From: Candidatus Pantoea formicae
Lineage (GTDB): Bacteria > Pseudomonadota > Gammaproteobacteria > Enterobacterales > Enterobacteriaceae
NCBI RefSeq assembly: GCF_011752625.1
Contig: NZ_VWXD01000003.1
Location: 434,001-498,000, forward strand
DNA length: 64,000 nt
Direction of reading: 5' to 3'
The first letter of the stretch is position 1. Each line of letters opens with the position of its first letter. The notes under the pieces were generated by a model. That model was not told the origin of the DNA. It did not search any database and saw only the letters and a program-made list of their open reading frames with translations. Below are positions 18,703-30,352 of the stretch, piece after piece. The position numbers were made by a program, and so were the translations under genes.

Positions 18703-18723
18703 GCGTTATCATGATGATAACGC
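18703..18723. repeat. 21-nt perfect palindrome upstream of ribA
   Basis: gcgttatca-tga-tgataacgc: 9-bp arms and a 3-nt centre, ending 26 nt before the ribA start. It can be an operator or a hairpin in the ribA leader; I do not recognise it as a known box. Confidence 0.6.
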
Positions 18724-18749
18724 ATCCTCTGAAGGTTCTGGAGAGTCAC

Positions 18750-19343
18750 ATGCAGCTTAAACGGGTAGCAGAAGCCAAACTGCCCACGCCATGGGGAGAT
18801 TTCCTGATGGTTGGTTTTGAAGAACTGGCAACCGGCCAGGATCATGTTGCGCTGGTATACGGTGATGTTAGCGATCACAATCCCGTGCTGGCGCGCGTTC
18901 ACTCCGAATGCCTCACTGGCGACGCGCTGTTCAGCCTGCGCTGCGATTGCGGTTTCCAGTTAGAAGCCGCGTTGACGGCTATAGCTGAGGAAGGGCGCGG
19001 TGTATTGCTTTATCACCGTCAGGAAGGTCGTAACATTGGTTTGCTGAACAAAATCCGTGCCTACGCCCTGCAGGATAAAGGTTATGACACCGTAGAAGCC
19101 AACCATCAGTTGGGCTTTGCCGCGGATGAACGTGACTTCACACTGTGTGCAGACATGTTCAAATTACTGGGCGTGAATGAAGTCCGCTTACTCACCAACA
19201 ACCCGCGCAAAGTTGAGATTCTGTCTGAAGCCGGGATTAATATCGTTGAACGCGTTCCGCTCGTGGTTGGCCGCAACCCAAAAAACGCGCATTATCTCGA
19301 TACCAAAGCGGAAAAAATGGGTCACCTGCTGCCTAAAGCGTAA
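18750..19343 (+). CDS. ribA: GTP cyclohydrolase II
   Basis: 197 aa (E. coli 196). First step of riboflavin synthesis from GTP. Zinc-binding cysteines are in [18 protein letters not shown], and the GTP-site [11 protein letters not shown] is intact. Start chosen at the ATG at 18750 with a GGAGAG site; the frame runs open for 30 more codons upstream through the palindrome, without homology. A shared terminator follows at 19356. Confidence 0.97.
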   Translation: MQLKRVAEAKLPTPWGDFLMVGFEELATGQDHVALVYGDVSDHNPVLARVHSECLTGDALFSLRCDCGFQLEAALTAIAEEGRGVLLYHRQEGRNIGLLNKIRAYALQDKGYDTVEANHQLGFAADERDFTLCADMFKLLGVNEVRLLTNNPRKVEILSEAGINIVERVPLVVGRNPKNAHYLDTKAEKMGHLLPKA

Positions 19344-19355
19344 AGCAGAAAGTTA

Positions 19356-19386
19356 AAAGCCGGGAAATGTCCCGGCTTTCTTTTTA
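19356..19386. terminator. Bidirectional terminator between ribA and acnA
   Basis: aaagccggga-aatg-tcccggcttt then cttttt on the plus strand; A-rich sequence on the other side allows use from acnA as well. It touches the acnA stop codon. Confidence 0.85.
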
Positions 19387-22065
19387 GTTCAGCATGTTAC
19401 GAATCACATAGTGTAAGATGCCATCATTCTGGTAGTAGGTCAGTTCGTTGCCGGTATCGATACGACAGCGAGTCTCTAACCGTTCTTTAGTGCCGTCGGG
19501 ACGTGTCAGCGTGACGTTAACCGTGCAACCTGGCTTCAACAATGAAAGATCAGCCACGTCGATAAATTCTTCACCGGTTAACTGCAACGTTTTACGCGTT
19601 ACGCCAGTAGGAAACTCCAGCGGTAGAATCCCCATACCAATGAGATTGGAACGGTGAATGCGCTCAAATGATTCGGAAATCACCACCCTGACACCCTGTA
19701 AGCGCGGCCCTTTCGCTGCCCAGTCACGGCTTGAGCCTGAGCCATACTCTTTCCCCGCAATCACTGCCAGCGGTACCCCCTCTTCCAGGTATTTCATCGC
19801 CGCATCGTAGATGGCCAACTGCTCATTGCTTGGGAAGTGTTTGGTATAGCCCCCTTCAACGCCTGGCACCATTTCGTTGCGGATACGAATGTTCGCGAAG
19901 GTTCCTCGCATCATCACTTCGTGGTTGCCACGACGAGAGCCATAGGAGTTGAAATCAGTGCGTTCCACACCATGCGCCAACAGATAACGCCCAGCAGGGC
20001 TGTCCGCTTTGATGCTACCCGCAGGGGAGATATGGTCGGTGGTGACAGAATCACCCAGCATCGCCAGGATACGCGCACCCTTAATATCCTGTACCGGTTC
20101 AGGTGTTTTGCCCATGTCGTCAAAGAACGGGGACAGACGGATGTAGGTCGAGCCTTCATCCCAATCATAGGTTGCGGCTTCGCTCACTTTTATCTGCTGC
20201 CACTCCGGTGTGCCATCAAAGACTTCAGCATACTCTTTGTGGAACATGTCGCTGGTCACCTTCTGCACCGCAGCAGCGATCTCTTCAGGCGATGGCCAGA
20301 TGTCTTTCAGGTAAACATCCTTGCCTTGCTTATCCTGGCCGATCGGATCGCTTTGCAGGTTCAACTTCATATTGCCGGCCAGCGCATACGCCACCACCAG
20401 AGGCGGTGATGCTAACCAGTTAGTTTTCACCAGCGGATGAATGCGCCCTTCAAAATTTCGGTTGCCTGATAACACGGCACCTACCGTCAAATCGCCCTCT
20501 TTAATCGCACTTTCAATTTCATCCGGCAGCGGACCCGAGTTACCGATACAGGTCGTACAGCCATACCCCACCAGATTGAAACCCAGCTCATCGAGGTAGG
20601 GTGTCAATTGTGCAACGGCAAGATAGTCAGACACCACCTTAGACCCCGGAGCCAATGACGCTTTTACCCAAGGTTTGCGCATTAAGCCGCGCTCTACCGC
20701 GTTTTTAGCTAACAAACCGGCGGCCATGAGGACGCTGGGATTGGACGTGTTGGTGCAGGACGTGATGGCCGAGATAACCACGGCGCCATCATCCAGCTGA
20801 TAAGTGTCACCTGTTTCACTGTCGCGATAGCTAACCGTGCGGTGATTTTTCTGCGCATGATTCACTTCAAGTTCATTACTGGCGTCAAAAGCGGCAGGGA
20901 CATCCCCCAGAGAAACACGATCCTGCGGACGTTTCGGGCCCGCAAGGCTCGATTCGACATCGGCCATGTCTAATGCCAGCGAACTGGTAAATATCGGCTC
21001 ATCGCCATGATTGCGCCACATGCCTTGCTGTTTCGCATAGGCTTCCACTAATTCAACCTGCTCGGCGTCACGCCCAGTCAGCGTCATGTAACTTAACGTC
21101 ACTTCATCGATAGGGAAGAAACCGCAGGTTGCACCATATTCTGGTGCCATGTTGGCGATAGTCGCGCGGTCAGCCAAGGGGAGATCGGCGAGTCCATCTC
21201 CGTAGAATTCGACGAACTTACCCACTACCCCATGTTTACGCAGCATTTGCGTCACGGTTAGCACTAAATCGGTGGCGGTGATGCCTGGGCGGAGTTTGCC
21301 GGTCAATTTAAAACCGACCACATCGGGAATCAACATTGAAACAGGTTGCCCCAGCATTGCGGCTTCGGCTTCAATCCCCCCTACTCCCCAGCCCAGTACG
21401 CCCAAGGCATTGATCATGGTGGTATGTGAATCGGTACCCACCAGCGTATCGGGATAAGCCACTTCTTTACCATCCAGCGTCTCATGCCAGACTGACTTAC
21501 CCAGATATTCCAGATTGACCTGATGACAGATCCCCGTACCAGGCGGTACTACGCGGAACCGGTTAAATGCTTTCTGTCCCCAGCGTAGGAAGACATAACG
21601 TTCGTGGTTACGTTCCATCTCTAAACGCACGTTATCTTCGAACGCGTCATCATCACCAAAATGGTCCACGGTAACGGAGTGGTCAATAACCAGGTCAACC
21701 GGTGATAACGGGTTCACTTTGGCTACATCCCCCCCCAAGCGTTTAACGGCTTCGCGCATGGCGGCCATATCCACGACGGCAGGCACGCCGGTGAAATCTT
21801 GCATCAGGACGCGTGCGGGGCGGTAAGCGATTTCCCTGTCAGCATGGGCATCTTTCTGCCAGGCAACCAGCGCCTGAATATCTTCGGCGGTAACGGAATC
21901 ACCATCCTGCCAGCGCAACAGATTTTCCAGCAGCACCTTCATTGATTTGGGTAAGCGGTCAATATTGCCCAGTTGCTGGGCGGCTTTAGGCAGGCTGTAG
22001 TAATGATATTTTTTTGCCCGAACGTCCAGCGTATCCTGACTCTGCTCGCGTAACGTTAACGACAT
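19384..22065 (-). CDS. acnA: Aconitate hydratase A
   Basis: 893 aa (E. coli 891). Interconverts citrate and isocitrate in the TCA cycle and is the stress-stable aconitase. The 4Fe-4S ligands are seen as [10 protein letters not shown] and [11 protein letters not shown]; the swivel domain has [14 protein letters not shown]. Start taken at the ATG at 22065 with an AGGAGG site; an upstream ATG adds 15 residues not found in the family. A terminator at 22180-22211 separates it from ymiC upstream. Confidence 0.97.
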   Translation of the reverse strand: MSLTLREQSQDTLDVRAKKYHYYSLPKAAQQLGNIDRLPKSMKVLLENLLRWQDGDSVTAEDIQALVAWQKDAHADREIAYRPARVLMQDFTGVPAVVDMAAMREAVKRLGGDVAKVNPLSPVDLVIDHSVTVDHFGDDDAFEDNVRLEMERNHERYVFLRWGQKAFNRFRVVPPGTGICHQVNLEYLGKSVWHETLDGKEVAYPDTLVGTDSHTTMINALGVLGWGVGGIEAEAAMLGQPVSMLIPDVVGFKLTGKLRPGITATDLVLTVTQMLRKHGVVGKFVEFYGDGLADLPLADRATIANMAPEYGATCGFFPIDEVTLSYMTLTGRDAEQVELVEAYAKQQGMWRNHGDEPIFTSSLALDMADVESSLAGPKRPQDRVSLGDVPAAFDASNELEVNHAQKNHRTVSYRDSETGDTYQLDDGAVVISAITSCTNTSNPSVLMAAGLLAKNAVERGLMRKPWVKASLAPGSKVVSDYLAVAQLTPYLDELGFNLVGYGCTTCIGNSGPLPDEIESAIKEGDLTVGAVLSGNRNFEGRIHPLVKTNWLASPPLVVAYALAGNMKLNLQSDPIGQDKQGKDVYLKDIWPSPEEIAAAVQKVTSDMFHKEYAEVFDGTPEWQQIKVSEAATYDWDEGSTYIRLSPFFDDMGKTPEPVQDIKGARILAMLGDSVTTDHISPAGSIKADSPAGRYLLAHGVERTDFNSYGSRRGNHEVMMRGTFANIRIRNEMVPGVEGGYTKHFPSNEQLAIYDAAMKYLEEGVPLAVIAGKEYGSGSSRDWAAKGPRLQGVRVVISESFERIHRSNLIGMGILPLEFPTGVTRKTLQLTGEEFIDVADLSLLKPGCTVNVTLTRPDGTKERLETRCRIDTGNELTYYQNDGILHYVIRNMLN

Positions 22066-22179
22066 AGCTCCTCCTTTTATGGGCCTCTCATTAAACCTCA
22101 ATAACCACAAGGTTTAGCTTAAAGATAGACCACATTGCCGTTAACGACTTGATAACAACACGAAATGACACATATACGC

Positions 22180-22211
22180 ACAAAGAAAAATGCCCTGACG
22201 TTTGTCAGGGC
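22180..22211 (-). terminator. Terminator between ymiC and acnA
   Basis: Minus-strand stem gccctgac/gtcagggc with loop aaac, followed by atttttcttt. It lies 35 nt after the ymiC stop. Confidence 0.8.
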
Positions 22212-22245
22212 ATTAATAAGGTCTGGTACAATTTGAGTTATTGGA

Positions 22246-22329
22246 TTACATCATTGCCCACACGGCCGCTGCCCAAAATGCAAATGAAAAGGCATAAATG
22301 CTAAACCATGAAATAGTTGTCGTGTTCAT
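22246..22329 (-). CDS. ymiC: Very small membrane protein YmiC
   Basis: A 27-codon reading frame encoding MNTTTISWFSIYAFSFAFWA and then AAVWAMM. It has one hydrophobic segment and the aromatic pattern W-x-x-x-x-AFS-x-x-FWA-x-x-W of E. coli YmiC (31 aa), in the same place upstream of acnA. A GGGAGGG ribosome site precedes the ATG. Function unknown. Confidence 0.75.
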   Translation of the reverse strand: MNTTTISWFSIYAFSFAFWAAAVWAMM

Positions 22330-22501
22330 TAAGTCACTCCCTCCCGGATTCCGGGCAAAAAAAGTCCACCGTCTTCAGCTTTGTACTGATGACACCGTTT
22401 TTTTAATGCTGAGTGTTAAAGGACGGGCTTTTAAAATGCCCACCGGATAATCCGGTAAAATGAGGGACTAATAACGATATTAAAGCAGAACGCAGACTGC
22501 G

Positions 22502-22681
22502 TTATTTAGACTTCGGATCCATGAAAGATTCGATAAAGTTGCGCTGGTTTTCACTCAGTTCCCAAGACGATGGAATCGCCACAGGTTGTTCAGCGCTCTT
22601 CACTTCTTTTGCTTTGCACGCTGGCGTGTTCGGCTGACGCGCAGAAACAGTAGACTTACGACTGAGTGTATTTGCCCACAT
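22502..22681 (-). CDS. yciX: Small protein YciX
   Basis: 59 aa, hydrophilic, with an N-terminus MWANTLSRKSTVSARQP and a conserved-looking C-terminal part (PSSWELSENQRNFIESFMD). Its ATG begins 3 nt after the ymiA stop codon, so the two are translated together. The name rests on position (E. coli has ymiA-yciX between cysB and acnA) and is less certain than for ymiA. No function is known. Confidence 0.65.
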   Translation of the reverse strand: MWANTLSRKSTVSARQPNTPACKAKEVKSAEQPVAIPSSWELSENQRNFIESFMDPKSK

Positions 22682-22684
22682 GGC

Positions 22685-22843
22685 TTAACCCCACATACGC
22701 CAAATCATTAAAGCCACCACTACCCAGAACAGTGCTGAAGCAGCGAAGACAGTCAACCAAGCCTTGCGACGCACGTTACCTGAGCGCTCAACCTTGGTAC
22801 TTTTTGTACGGAAATCTTGTTGCACAGTTAGTCTTGTATTCAT
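22685..22843 (-). CDS. ymiA: Small membrane protein YmiA
   Basis: 52 aa. A basic N-terminal half is followed by one membrane span; RRKAWLTVF-AASALFWVVVAL-MIWRMWG is nearly the same as the C-terminus of E. coli YmiA (46 aa). First gene of a small minus-strand unit ymiA-yciX(-ymiC) between cysB and acnA. The ribosome site is weak (GAGAG). Function unknown. Confidence 0.8.
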   Translation of the reverse strand: MNTRLTVQQDFRTKSTKVERSGNVRRKAWLTVFAASALFWVVVALMIWRMWG

Positions 22844-23336
22844 AGTTTTTGATAATCACTCTCAATAAAACGATTGTTGACAACGATTAAGATTTAGGAC
22901 GAATCCTAAACTTGTTAAGGCCGAAAATCCAGTTATTTTTATTGAGCACAACGATTAACGCTATTTATCAAAACCCAAAAAACTGATGAGATAAATTTAA
23001 TAACCAATCAAACTATTAATTAAATAGTTACATTGTAAATTTGGGTTAAAACAAAATTAGGTCCAATCTAAATTTGATTTTAATTCTCCAGGCCAGTGAA
23101 AAAGCCCTTCTTCATCAACTCTTAACTGGAGTATGGGAATAATCCTGGCGGTCCGCAAAGCGGCAACGTAAAAATTGTGTACTGATTCGCATTTAAGAAC
23201 TAACAATGGAAAAACATGTGACCCATGTTTCATTTACAAAAAAATAATGAAATTTTTTAAGATACTTGTGGCGCTAAGTGGGGGGAGATCTGCAAGGTGC
23301 CCACTGGACACCTTGGCAAAATAATGACTTATGGAA
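22844..23336. other. Intergenic region, cysB to ymiA
   Basis: 493 bp, AT-rich in the middle (22900-23090). It holds an 18-nt palindrome tttagga-cgaa-tcctaaa (22893-22910), about 50 nt upstream of ymiA, and a 7-bp inverted repeat just past cysB (caaggtg/caccttg, 23293-23315) without a T run. No reading frame with a ribosome site was found. Confidence 0.6.
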
Positions 23337-24395
<1,059 letters not shown>

Positions 24396-24466
24396 TCAGC
24401 GAAACGAAAAATCTATAACTACTATATCAGTTAAAGGATCAATGTAGAACGATTAGCTATAAGGAT

Positions 24467-24494
24467 AAGGAAAAGGCCAGCAGATGCTGGCCTT
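24467..24494 (-). terminator. Terminator of topA
   Basis: Minus-strand stem aaggccagca/tgctggcctt with a 2-nt loop, followed by ttcctt; starts 9 nt after the topA stop. Confidence 0.8.
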
Positions 24495-24502
24495 GAGAGG
24501 AA

Positions 24503-27100
24503 TTATTTTTTCGCTTCCTGCCACTTACCATCAATGTAGAACATCGACCAGCCCGTCGCCTTACCCTCTTTTTCAGAGGAGACATACTGCTGCTTGGTTT
24601 TACGGCTAAAGCGAATCAGGGTTTTGTTCCCTTCTGGATCGGCAGCCGGGGCTTCAGCAAGATACTTCAGCTTTTCCGGTAAACGATCGGCGAAACGTTG
24701 TAACTCTTCCACCAACGGCGCACGGGTTTCACGCGATTTAGGGAAAGTATTGGCCGCCAGGAACACGCCCGCAGCGCCATCACGTAGCACGAAGTAAGCA
24801 TCTGATTTCTCACATGCTAGCTCTGGCAGTGGAACCGGATCTTCTTTCGGCGGTGCAACATCACCGTTGCGTAGAATTTTACGGGTGTTTTTACAATCAT
24901 CGTTGGTACAAGCCATGTACTTACCGAAACGTCCCATTTTCAGGTGCATTTCAGAACCGCACTTCTCACACTCTACGATAGGACCATCATAGCCCTTGAT
25001 ACGGAATTCACCCTGCTCGATTTCGTAGCCATCACATTCTGGGTTATTACCACAAACGTGCAGCTTACGTTGATTATCAATCAGGTAGCTATCCATCGCC
25101 GTGCCACATTTCTGGCAGCGGCGGCGCGCACGTAAAGCGTTGGTCTCCGCATCATCGCCTTCCAGAATGTTCAGCACTTCATTTTCTGGAATCAAATTGA
25201 TGGTTTGCTTACAACGTTCTTTAGGTGGCAATGCATAACCAGAGCACCCAAGGAATACACCGGTGCTCGCGGTACGAATCCCCATTTGGCGGCTACAAGT
25301 TGGGCAATCGATGGTGGTCAGCACCATCTGGTTCGGCTGCATGCCCCCCTCTTCCGGCTCTTTCTCAGCCTGACCTAACTGCTGGCTGAAATCACTGAAG
25401 AAAGAGTCCAGTACAGCTTTCCACTGCGCCTCATTGTTCGCGACCTGGTCAAGGCGATCTTCCATACGCGCGGTGAAGTCATAGTTCATCAGCTCGCGGA
25501 AGTTCTGCTCCAGACGATCGGTAACAATTTCGCCCATTTTCTCCGCGTAGAAACGGCGGTTTTCAACTCGCACGTAGCCACGATCCTGGATGGTGGAGAT
25601 AATCGATGCGTAGGTCGAAGGTCGTCCAATGCCTCGTTTTTCCAGCTCACGGACTAAAGACGCTTCACTAAAGCGCGCAGGCGGTTTAGTGAAGTGCTGG
25701 CTCGGCATTAACTCTTTGAGATCCAACTTGTCGCCCACATTCACCGGCGGCAGTGTTAAATCATCATCATTTTTACGCAGCGCTGGCATCACTTTGGTCC
25801 AGCCGTCAAAACGCAGCGTGCGCCCTTTCGCTTTCAATTTGAAGTCCGCCGCGCCCACGGTCAGCGTAGTGGAATCATACTGTGCAGGCACCATCTGGCA
25901 GGCAACGAACTGGCGCCAGATAAGCTGATACAGCTTCTGCGCATCCGCTTCCATGTCCTTCAGCTGTTCAGCAGCAATGTTGACATCAGAAGGACGAATC
26001 GCTTCGTGCGCTTCCTGCGAATTCTCTTTACTGGCGTAGGTGGTCGGCGATTCCGGCAGGTATTTCTTGCCGAAATTCTTCTCGACATAACCTCGTGCCA
26101 TCGCCACCGCATCCTGACTCAGGTTCGTGGAGTCGGTACGCATGTAAGTGATATGACCCGCTTCATAAAGACGCTGTGCCATCATCATGGTTTTTTTCAC
26201 GCCAAAGCCCAGGCGCGTGCTCGCAGCCTGTTGCAGCGTGGAGGTAATAAAAGGTGCAGAAGGTTTGCTGCTGGTCGGCTTGTCTTCACGATCCAGCACA
26301 TCGAAACGAGCTTTCTGCAACACAGCGACGGCGGCGTGCGTTTGTTCACGATTAACCGGACGGAATGCTTTATCGCCTTGATGCGTCACCTGCATCGCCA
26401 GATCATCACCTTTTGGCGTGGTGAAGTCAGCATTGATTTCCCAATACTCTTCCGGCACAAAGGCTTTGATTTCGTGCTCGCGCTCAACCACCAGACGCAC
26501 AGCCACAGACTGAACACGGCCAGCAGACAAGCCACGGGCAATCTTCTTCCACAACAGCGGGGAGACCATGTAGCCTACGACACGGTCCATAAACCGGCGC
26601 GCCTGTTGCGCATTAACGCGCTCAATATTCAGTTCGCCCGGCTTTTCAAACGCCTGACGAATCGCATTTTTGGTGATTTCGTTAAACACCACGCGGCTGA
26701 AACGCTTGTCATCGCCACCGATCACTTCCCGCAGGTGCCACGCAATGGCTTCCCCTTCGCGGTCAAGGTCGGTTGCGAGATAGATGTGGTCTGCATCTGC
26801 AGCCAGGTTTTTCAGCTCAGCAACAACTTTCTCTTTGCCAGGCAGAATTTGATAGTCCGCTTCCCAACCATGCCAAGGATCGACACCCATACGGCTGACC
26901 AGCGCGGCCTTCTCATCTTTCTTGACCTTTTTGCCTGTTTTCGCTTTTTCCCCGTCGGCACTTTTACGGGCAGTTGAACCGCTGGTCGGCAAATCACGGA
27001 TATGACCCACGCTGGATTTCACCACGTAGTCATTACCGAGGTATTTATTGATTGTTTTCGCCTTTGCCGGGGACTCAACGATTACGAGTGCTTTACCCAT
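24503..27100 (-). CDS. topA: DNA topoisomerase I
   Basis: 865 aa, the E. coli length. Relaxes negative supercoils. TOPRIM domain at the N-terminus ([19 protein letters not shown]), active-site tyrosine in [13 protein letters not shown] (about residue 319), and three C-terminal four-cysteine zinc ribbons ([27 protein letters not shown]) followed by two further ribbon-like repeats to the end. Its own terminator separates it from cysB. Confidence 0.98.
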   Translation of the reverse strand: MGKALVIVESPAKAKTINKYLGNDYVVKSSVGHIRDLPTSGSTARKSADGEKAKTGKKVKKDEKAALVSRMGVDPWHGWEADYQILPGKEKVVAELKNLAADADHIYLATDLDREGEAIAWHLREVIGGDDKRFSRVVFNEITKNAIRQAFEKPGELNIERVNAQQARRFMDRVVGYMVSPLLWKKIARGLSAGRVQSVAVRLVVEREHEIKAFVPEEYWEINADFTTPKGDDLAMQVTHQGDKAFRPVNREQTHAAVAVLQKARFDVLDREDKPTSSKPSAPFITSTLQQAASTRLGFGVKKTMMMAQRLYEAGHITYMRTDSTNLSQDAVAMARGYVEKNFGKKYLPESPTTYASKENSQEAHEAIRPSDVNIAAEQLKDMEADAQKLYQLIWRQFVACQMVPAQYDSTTLTVGAADFKLKAKGRTLRFDGWTKVMPALRKNDDDLTLPPVNVGDKLDLKELMPSQHFTKPPARFSEASLVRELEKRGIGRPSTYASIISTIQDRGYVRVENRRFYAEKMGEIVTDRLEQNFRELMNYDFTARMEDRLDQVANNEAQWKAVLDSFFSDFSQQLGQAEKEPEEGGMQPNQMVLTTIDCPTCSRQMGIRTASTGVFLGCSGYALPPKERCKQTINLIPENEVLNILEGDDAETNALRARRRCQKCGTAMDSYLIDNQRKLHVCGNNPECDGYEIEQGEFRIKGYDGPIVECEKCGSEMHLKMGRFGKYMACTNDDCKNTRKILRNGDVAPPKEDPVPLPELACEKSDAYFVLRDGAAGVFLAANTFPKSRETRAPLVEELQRFADRLPEKLKYLAEAPAADPEGNKTLIRFSRKTKQQYVSSEKEGKATGWSMFYIDGKWQEAKK

Positions 27101-27470
27101 ATGTACCTTTACCTAATTGAAACGTCCTGATAAACGGGAGAGGATTGGATGCCCCAAAACCCAACGGGTTCAATATTGCTGCCAGCTTTTCACTTTTCAA
27201 GGCAGCGGGGATAATCTCAGGTCAGATTGCATCGACTTATGCAACTTTATGATTAGGAGCGAGTTTTCCATCTGACAGCATCACACATCCGGGTGTGATC
27301 TCCCTGAAAGCTGAATCGCCCACACTCTACCTGATAAAATCCGTTACGCAACTTAATTAGCATTCTGGTTAATTTTGCGCCAGTTTTGCTGGCAGATGGA
27401 GATTTGCTGAACGCGTTAACTGGCAAGTAATATAGAAGGAGAATAATCGCTGTCAAAAAAGAGGTGAAAA
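27101..27470. other. Divergent promoter region, topA and yciN
   Basis: 370 bp between divergent genes. It should hold the topA promoters; I see no operator or small gene in it that I can support. Confidence 0.5.
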
Positions 27471-27719
27471 ATGTCAGCAGAAACGGAATCCATTTCACGC
27501 CAGGCGTTACTGGAAATAGCCAATCAGATGATTAAACAGCACGATGATTATTTGGCTGGCATGGAAGCACACGACGTGATTCAGCAAGGTAGCGTGCTGG
27601 TGTTTCGCGGCCCCTATTTTCTCGATGAAGACGGCTTACCGACCGCGAAAACCACGGCGGTGTTTAACGTCTTTAAACACCTCGCCGTTGATCTTTCCAC
27701 GCACTATCATCTGGCATAA
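27471..27719 (+). CDS. yciN: YciN-family small protein
   Basis: 82 aa (E. coli 83). Conserved core [20 protein letters not shown] followed by [10 protein letters not shown]. Soluble, function unknown. It begins after a purine-rich site (gaggtgaaa) and is divergent from topA, as in E. coli. A terminator shared with sohB follows directly. Confidence 0.93.
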   Translation: MSAETESISRQALLEIANQMIKQHDDYLAGMEAHDVIQQGSVLVFRGPYFLDEDGLPTAKTTAVFNVFKHLAVDLSTHYHLA

Positions 27720-27742
27720 AAAAGCCCGGCATCAGCCGGGCT
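27714..27742. terminator. Terminator between yciN and sohB
   Basis: Stem gcccgg/ccgggc, loop catcag-like; on the minus strand it is followed by six T, so it ends sohB best, 4 nt past its stop. Confidence 0.8.
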
Positions 27743-27745
27743 CGC

Positions 27746-28792
27746 TTACAACAGCGGCTTGTCACCGCGCTGCCATATTTTCAGAATTAACCGCTCTGCC
27801 GCCAGGCTGGCGCTGTGGGTAAAGCGATCCATCATTTTCTTCTTACGTGCATAATGCACACCGAGAACGGTGAAGCGATCCATCTGTTTAATAATCAATG
27901 CATCACTGGTGCCGATCTCATCAATCAGACCCAAGTCCAGCGCCTGACGACCATACCAGTGCTCGCCAGTCGCGACCTTATCCAGTGCGAGCGTCGGGCG
28001 CATCTGCTGAACAAAATCTTTGAACAGCTGATGCGTTTCGTTGAGATCTTCCTGGAACTTCTCGCGCCCTTCGTCGGTGTTCTCACCAAACAGTGTCAAC
28101 GTACGTTTGTATTGACCGGCCGTGTGCAGTTCCACATCAATATCATTACGCTTAAGCAGGCGGTTAAAGTTCGGAATCTGCGCAACGACGCCAATCGAAC
28201 CAATAATAGAGAAAGGTGCAGCGACAATGCGATCGGCTACACAGGCCATCATATAACCACCGCTGGCGGCGACTTTGTCCACCACCGCCGTCAGTTGCAG
28301 ACCAGCATCGCGCAAGCGTTGCAATTGCGAGGCCGCCAGGCCATAACCGTGAACCACGCCACCCGGGCTTTCCAGTCGCAGTAACACTTCATCACCCGGC
28401 ACCGCGACCGCCAAAACGGCTGAGATCTCTTCACGCAACGAACTGACTTCACCCGCATCCATACTGCCTTTGAACTCTAAGACATAAAGCGTTGGCTTGG
28501 CTGCTTCGCTCACACCCGCTTTGGCGTTGCGCTTCTCTGTTTTGGCCTTCTGCTTCTCTTCTTTTTTATGCTGCTTGAGCCATACTTTTTGTGCCTGCGG
28601 CTTCATCTTAGCCAGCTGCAAATCTTCCTTCATCTCGCGATATTCGTCATCGAGATGGGTTAAGCGCAGCTGACCGCCGCTGTGACGTTTACGCATTGCG
28701 GCATTGAGCACAATCAGAACAATAGCTGCAACCGCCACGACGACTGTGACGGCCTTGGCCAGAAATAATCCATAACTGGAGAGTAAATCCAT
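27746..28792 (-). CDS. sohB: S49-family inner-membrane protease SohB
   Basis: 348 aa (E. coli 349). One N-terminal membrane segment (about 8-28), a charged linker rich in Lys/Glu (about 55-95), then a peptidase S49 domain with LESPGGVVHGYGLA, KVAASGGYMMACVADRI and the serine in FSIIGSIGVVAQ. In E. coli it suppresses degP loss when overproduced. Native substrates are not known. Confidence 0.95.
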   Translation of the reverse strand: MDLLSSYGLFLAKAVTVVVAVAAIVLIVLNAAMRKRHSGGQLRLTHLDDEYREMKEDLQLAKMKPQAQKVWLKQHKKEEKQKAKTEKRNAKAGVSEAAKPTLYVLEFKGSMDAGEVSSLREEISAVLAVAVPGDEVLLRLESPGGVVHGYGLAASQLQRLRDAGLQLTAVVDKVAASGGYMMACVADRIVAAPFSIIGSIGVVAQIPNFNRLLKRNDIDVELHTAGQYKRTLTLFGENTDEGREKFQEDLNETHQLFKDFVQQMRPTLALDKVATGEHWYGRQALDLGLIDEIGTSDALIIKQMDRFTVLGVHYARKKKMMDRFTHSASLAAERLILKIWQRGDKPLL

Positions 28793-28967
28793 TCTGCCGC
28801 CTTATTAAACAGTGAATTACAATCAAACGCTGAGTTTACCCGCTTTATGCGCATTCGTCGCCTGAAATGCCCGCAGGCGGCACAGATTGCGAGGTTCAGC
28901 GATTGCACCTTGGGACGAATTGAGGCATAAAGCCAAAAACCCCTTTGACCTGCCATAGGACATCGCT

Positions 28968-29732
28968 GTGCATTATCAACCGAAAAGCGATCTACTGGAA
29001 AATCGCATTATTCTCGTCACCGGCGCTTCAGACGGCATTGGCCGTGAAGCTGCGCTGACCTACGCACGCTATGGTGCTCGCGTTATCTTGATTGGCCGCA
29101 ACGCCGAAACGCTGCAACAAACCGAGCAGGCAATTAATCAGCTCAATAAGCAACCTGCCTCTTATTTGCTGCTTGATCTATTACAGGCCACGCCAGAAAA
29201 CTGCGAGCAGTTAGCTGAGCAGGTTGCAGCCCTGGTGCCACGTCTTGATGGTGTGCTCCACAATGCCGGTATCCTTGGCGAAATCGTGCCGCTGGCCGAG
29301 CTTGATCCCAGCGTCTGGCGCGAGGTAATGCAAATTAATCTCGATGCGACCTTTTATTTGACGCAAGCCCTGCTGCCACTGCTGCTGAAGTCCGATGCGG
29401 GTTCACTGGTGTTTACCACATCGAGCGTAGGACGCACAGGACGCGCAGGCTGGGGTGCTTATGCAGTGTCGAAATTCGCGACAGAAGGCATGATGCAAGT
29501 GCTGGCCGATGAATATAAAAATCGCCCTCTACGAGTCAACTGCATCAATCCTGGCGGCACACGCACCAAAATGCGCGCCAGTGCTTTCCCTGATGAGAAT
29601 GCCAATTTACTGAAGACCCCGGCCGATTTGATGCCGCTCTACCTCTATTTAATGGGCGACGATAGCCGACGCAAAACCGGCATCAGTTTTGATGCTCAAC
29701 CCGGGCGTAAACCAGGACCTGCCAGCGCATGA
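28968..29732 (+). CDS. yciK: Short-chain dehydrogenase YciK
   Basis: 254-aa Rossmann-fold SDR (E. coli 252). Cofactor motif TGASDGIGREAA, HNAG, and the catalytic SSVGR-x-G-x-x-x-WGAYAVSKF (Ser, Tyr, Lys) are intact. The start is GTG with an AGGA site 7 nt before; the resulting N-terminus MHYQPKSDLLE matches E. coli. Its last 4 nt overlap btuR (ATGA), so they form one operon. Substrate unknown. Confidence 0.95.
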   Translation: MHYQPKSDLLENRIILVTGASDGIGREAALTYARYGARVILIGRNAETLQQTEQAINQLNKQPASYLLLDLLQATPENCEQLAEQVAALVPRLDGVLHNAGILGEIVPLAELDPSVWREVMQINLDATFYLTQALLPLLLKSDAGSLVFTTSSVGRTGRAGWGAYAVSKFATEGMMQVLADEYKNRPLRVNCINPGGTRTKMRASAFPDENANLLKTPADLMPLYLYLMGDDSRRKTGISFDAQPGRKPGPASA

Positions 29733-30316
29733 GTGACCGCCATCAGCAACGCCAGCAGCGTCTGAAAGAACAGGTGGATGCACGCATTGCCGCTGCAACG
29801 GAATCACGTGGGATATTGATGGTATTCACGGGCAACGGCAAAGGCAAAACCACGGCCGCCTTTGGCACGGCTTTGCGCGCCTGTGGGCATGGTAAAGCTG
29901 TTGCGGCGGTGCAGTTCATTAAAGGGGAATGGCCTAACGGTGAACGCAATCTGCTTGAACAGCATGGCGTCGAGTTTCAGGTCATGGCCACGGGTTTTAC
30001 CTGGGACACGCAGAACCGAGAAACCGACACCCTCGCCTGCCAAAAGGTATGGCAAGAAGCGCGGCGTATGCTGGCTGATACGCAATTAGACTTGGTGATT
30101 CTCGACGAAATCACCTACATGGTCAGCATGGATTATCTGGATCTGGATGAGTTGGTGAATGCGCTGACGCAACGTCCCGCTCATCAAAGTGTGATCATTA
30201 CAGGCCGGGGTTGTCATCGCATCTTGCTGGATATGGCGGATACCGTGACGGAAATGCGGCCTGTGAAGCATGCGTTTGACGCGGGAATTCAGGCACAGCA
30301 GGGAATAGATTGGTAA
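29729..30316 (+). CDS. btuR: Corrinoid adenosyltransferase
   Basis: 195 aa (E. coli 196). Transfers the adenosyl group of ATP to cob(I)alamin for coenzyme B12 salvage. P-loop-like FTGNGKGKTTAAFGTALRA, FIKGEWPNGE and LDEITYMVSMDYL are typical of the CobA/BtuR family. Overlaps yciK by 4 nt. Confidence 0.97.
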   Translation: MSDRHQQRQQRLKEQVDARIAAATESRGILMVFTGNGKGKTTAAFGTALRACGHGKAVAAVQFIKGEWPNGERNLLEQHGVEFQVMATGFTWDTQNRETDTLACQKVWQEARRMLADTQLDLVILDEITYMVSMDYLDLDELVNALTQRPAHQSVIITGRGCHRILLDMADTVTEMRPVKHAFDAGIQAQQGIDW

Positions 30317-30322
30317 AACAGT

Positions 30323-30343
30323 GACGCCGCAAACTGCGGCGTC
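30323..30343. terminator. Stem-loop between btuR and rluB
   Basis: Perfect 8-bp stem gacgccgc/gcggcgtc, loop aaact, followed by aaaa on the plus strand and by actgtttta on the minus strand. Likely ends one or both converging genes. Confidence 0.65.
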
Positions 30344-30352
30344 AAAACAGCA

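Noticed and set aside
26006..26977. 323-codon plus-strand frame opposite topA
   Set aside because: It is antisense to conserved topA sequence, has no family resemblance, and its codon pattern mirrors the topA frame.
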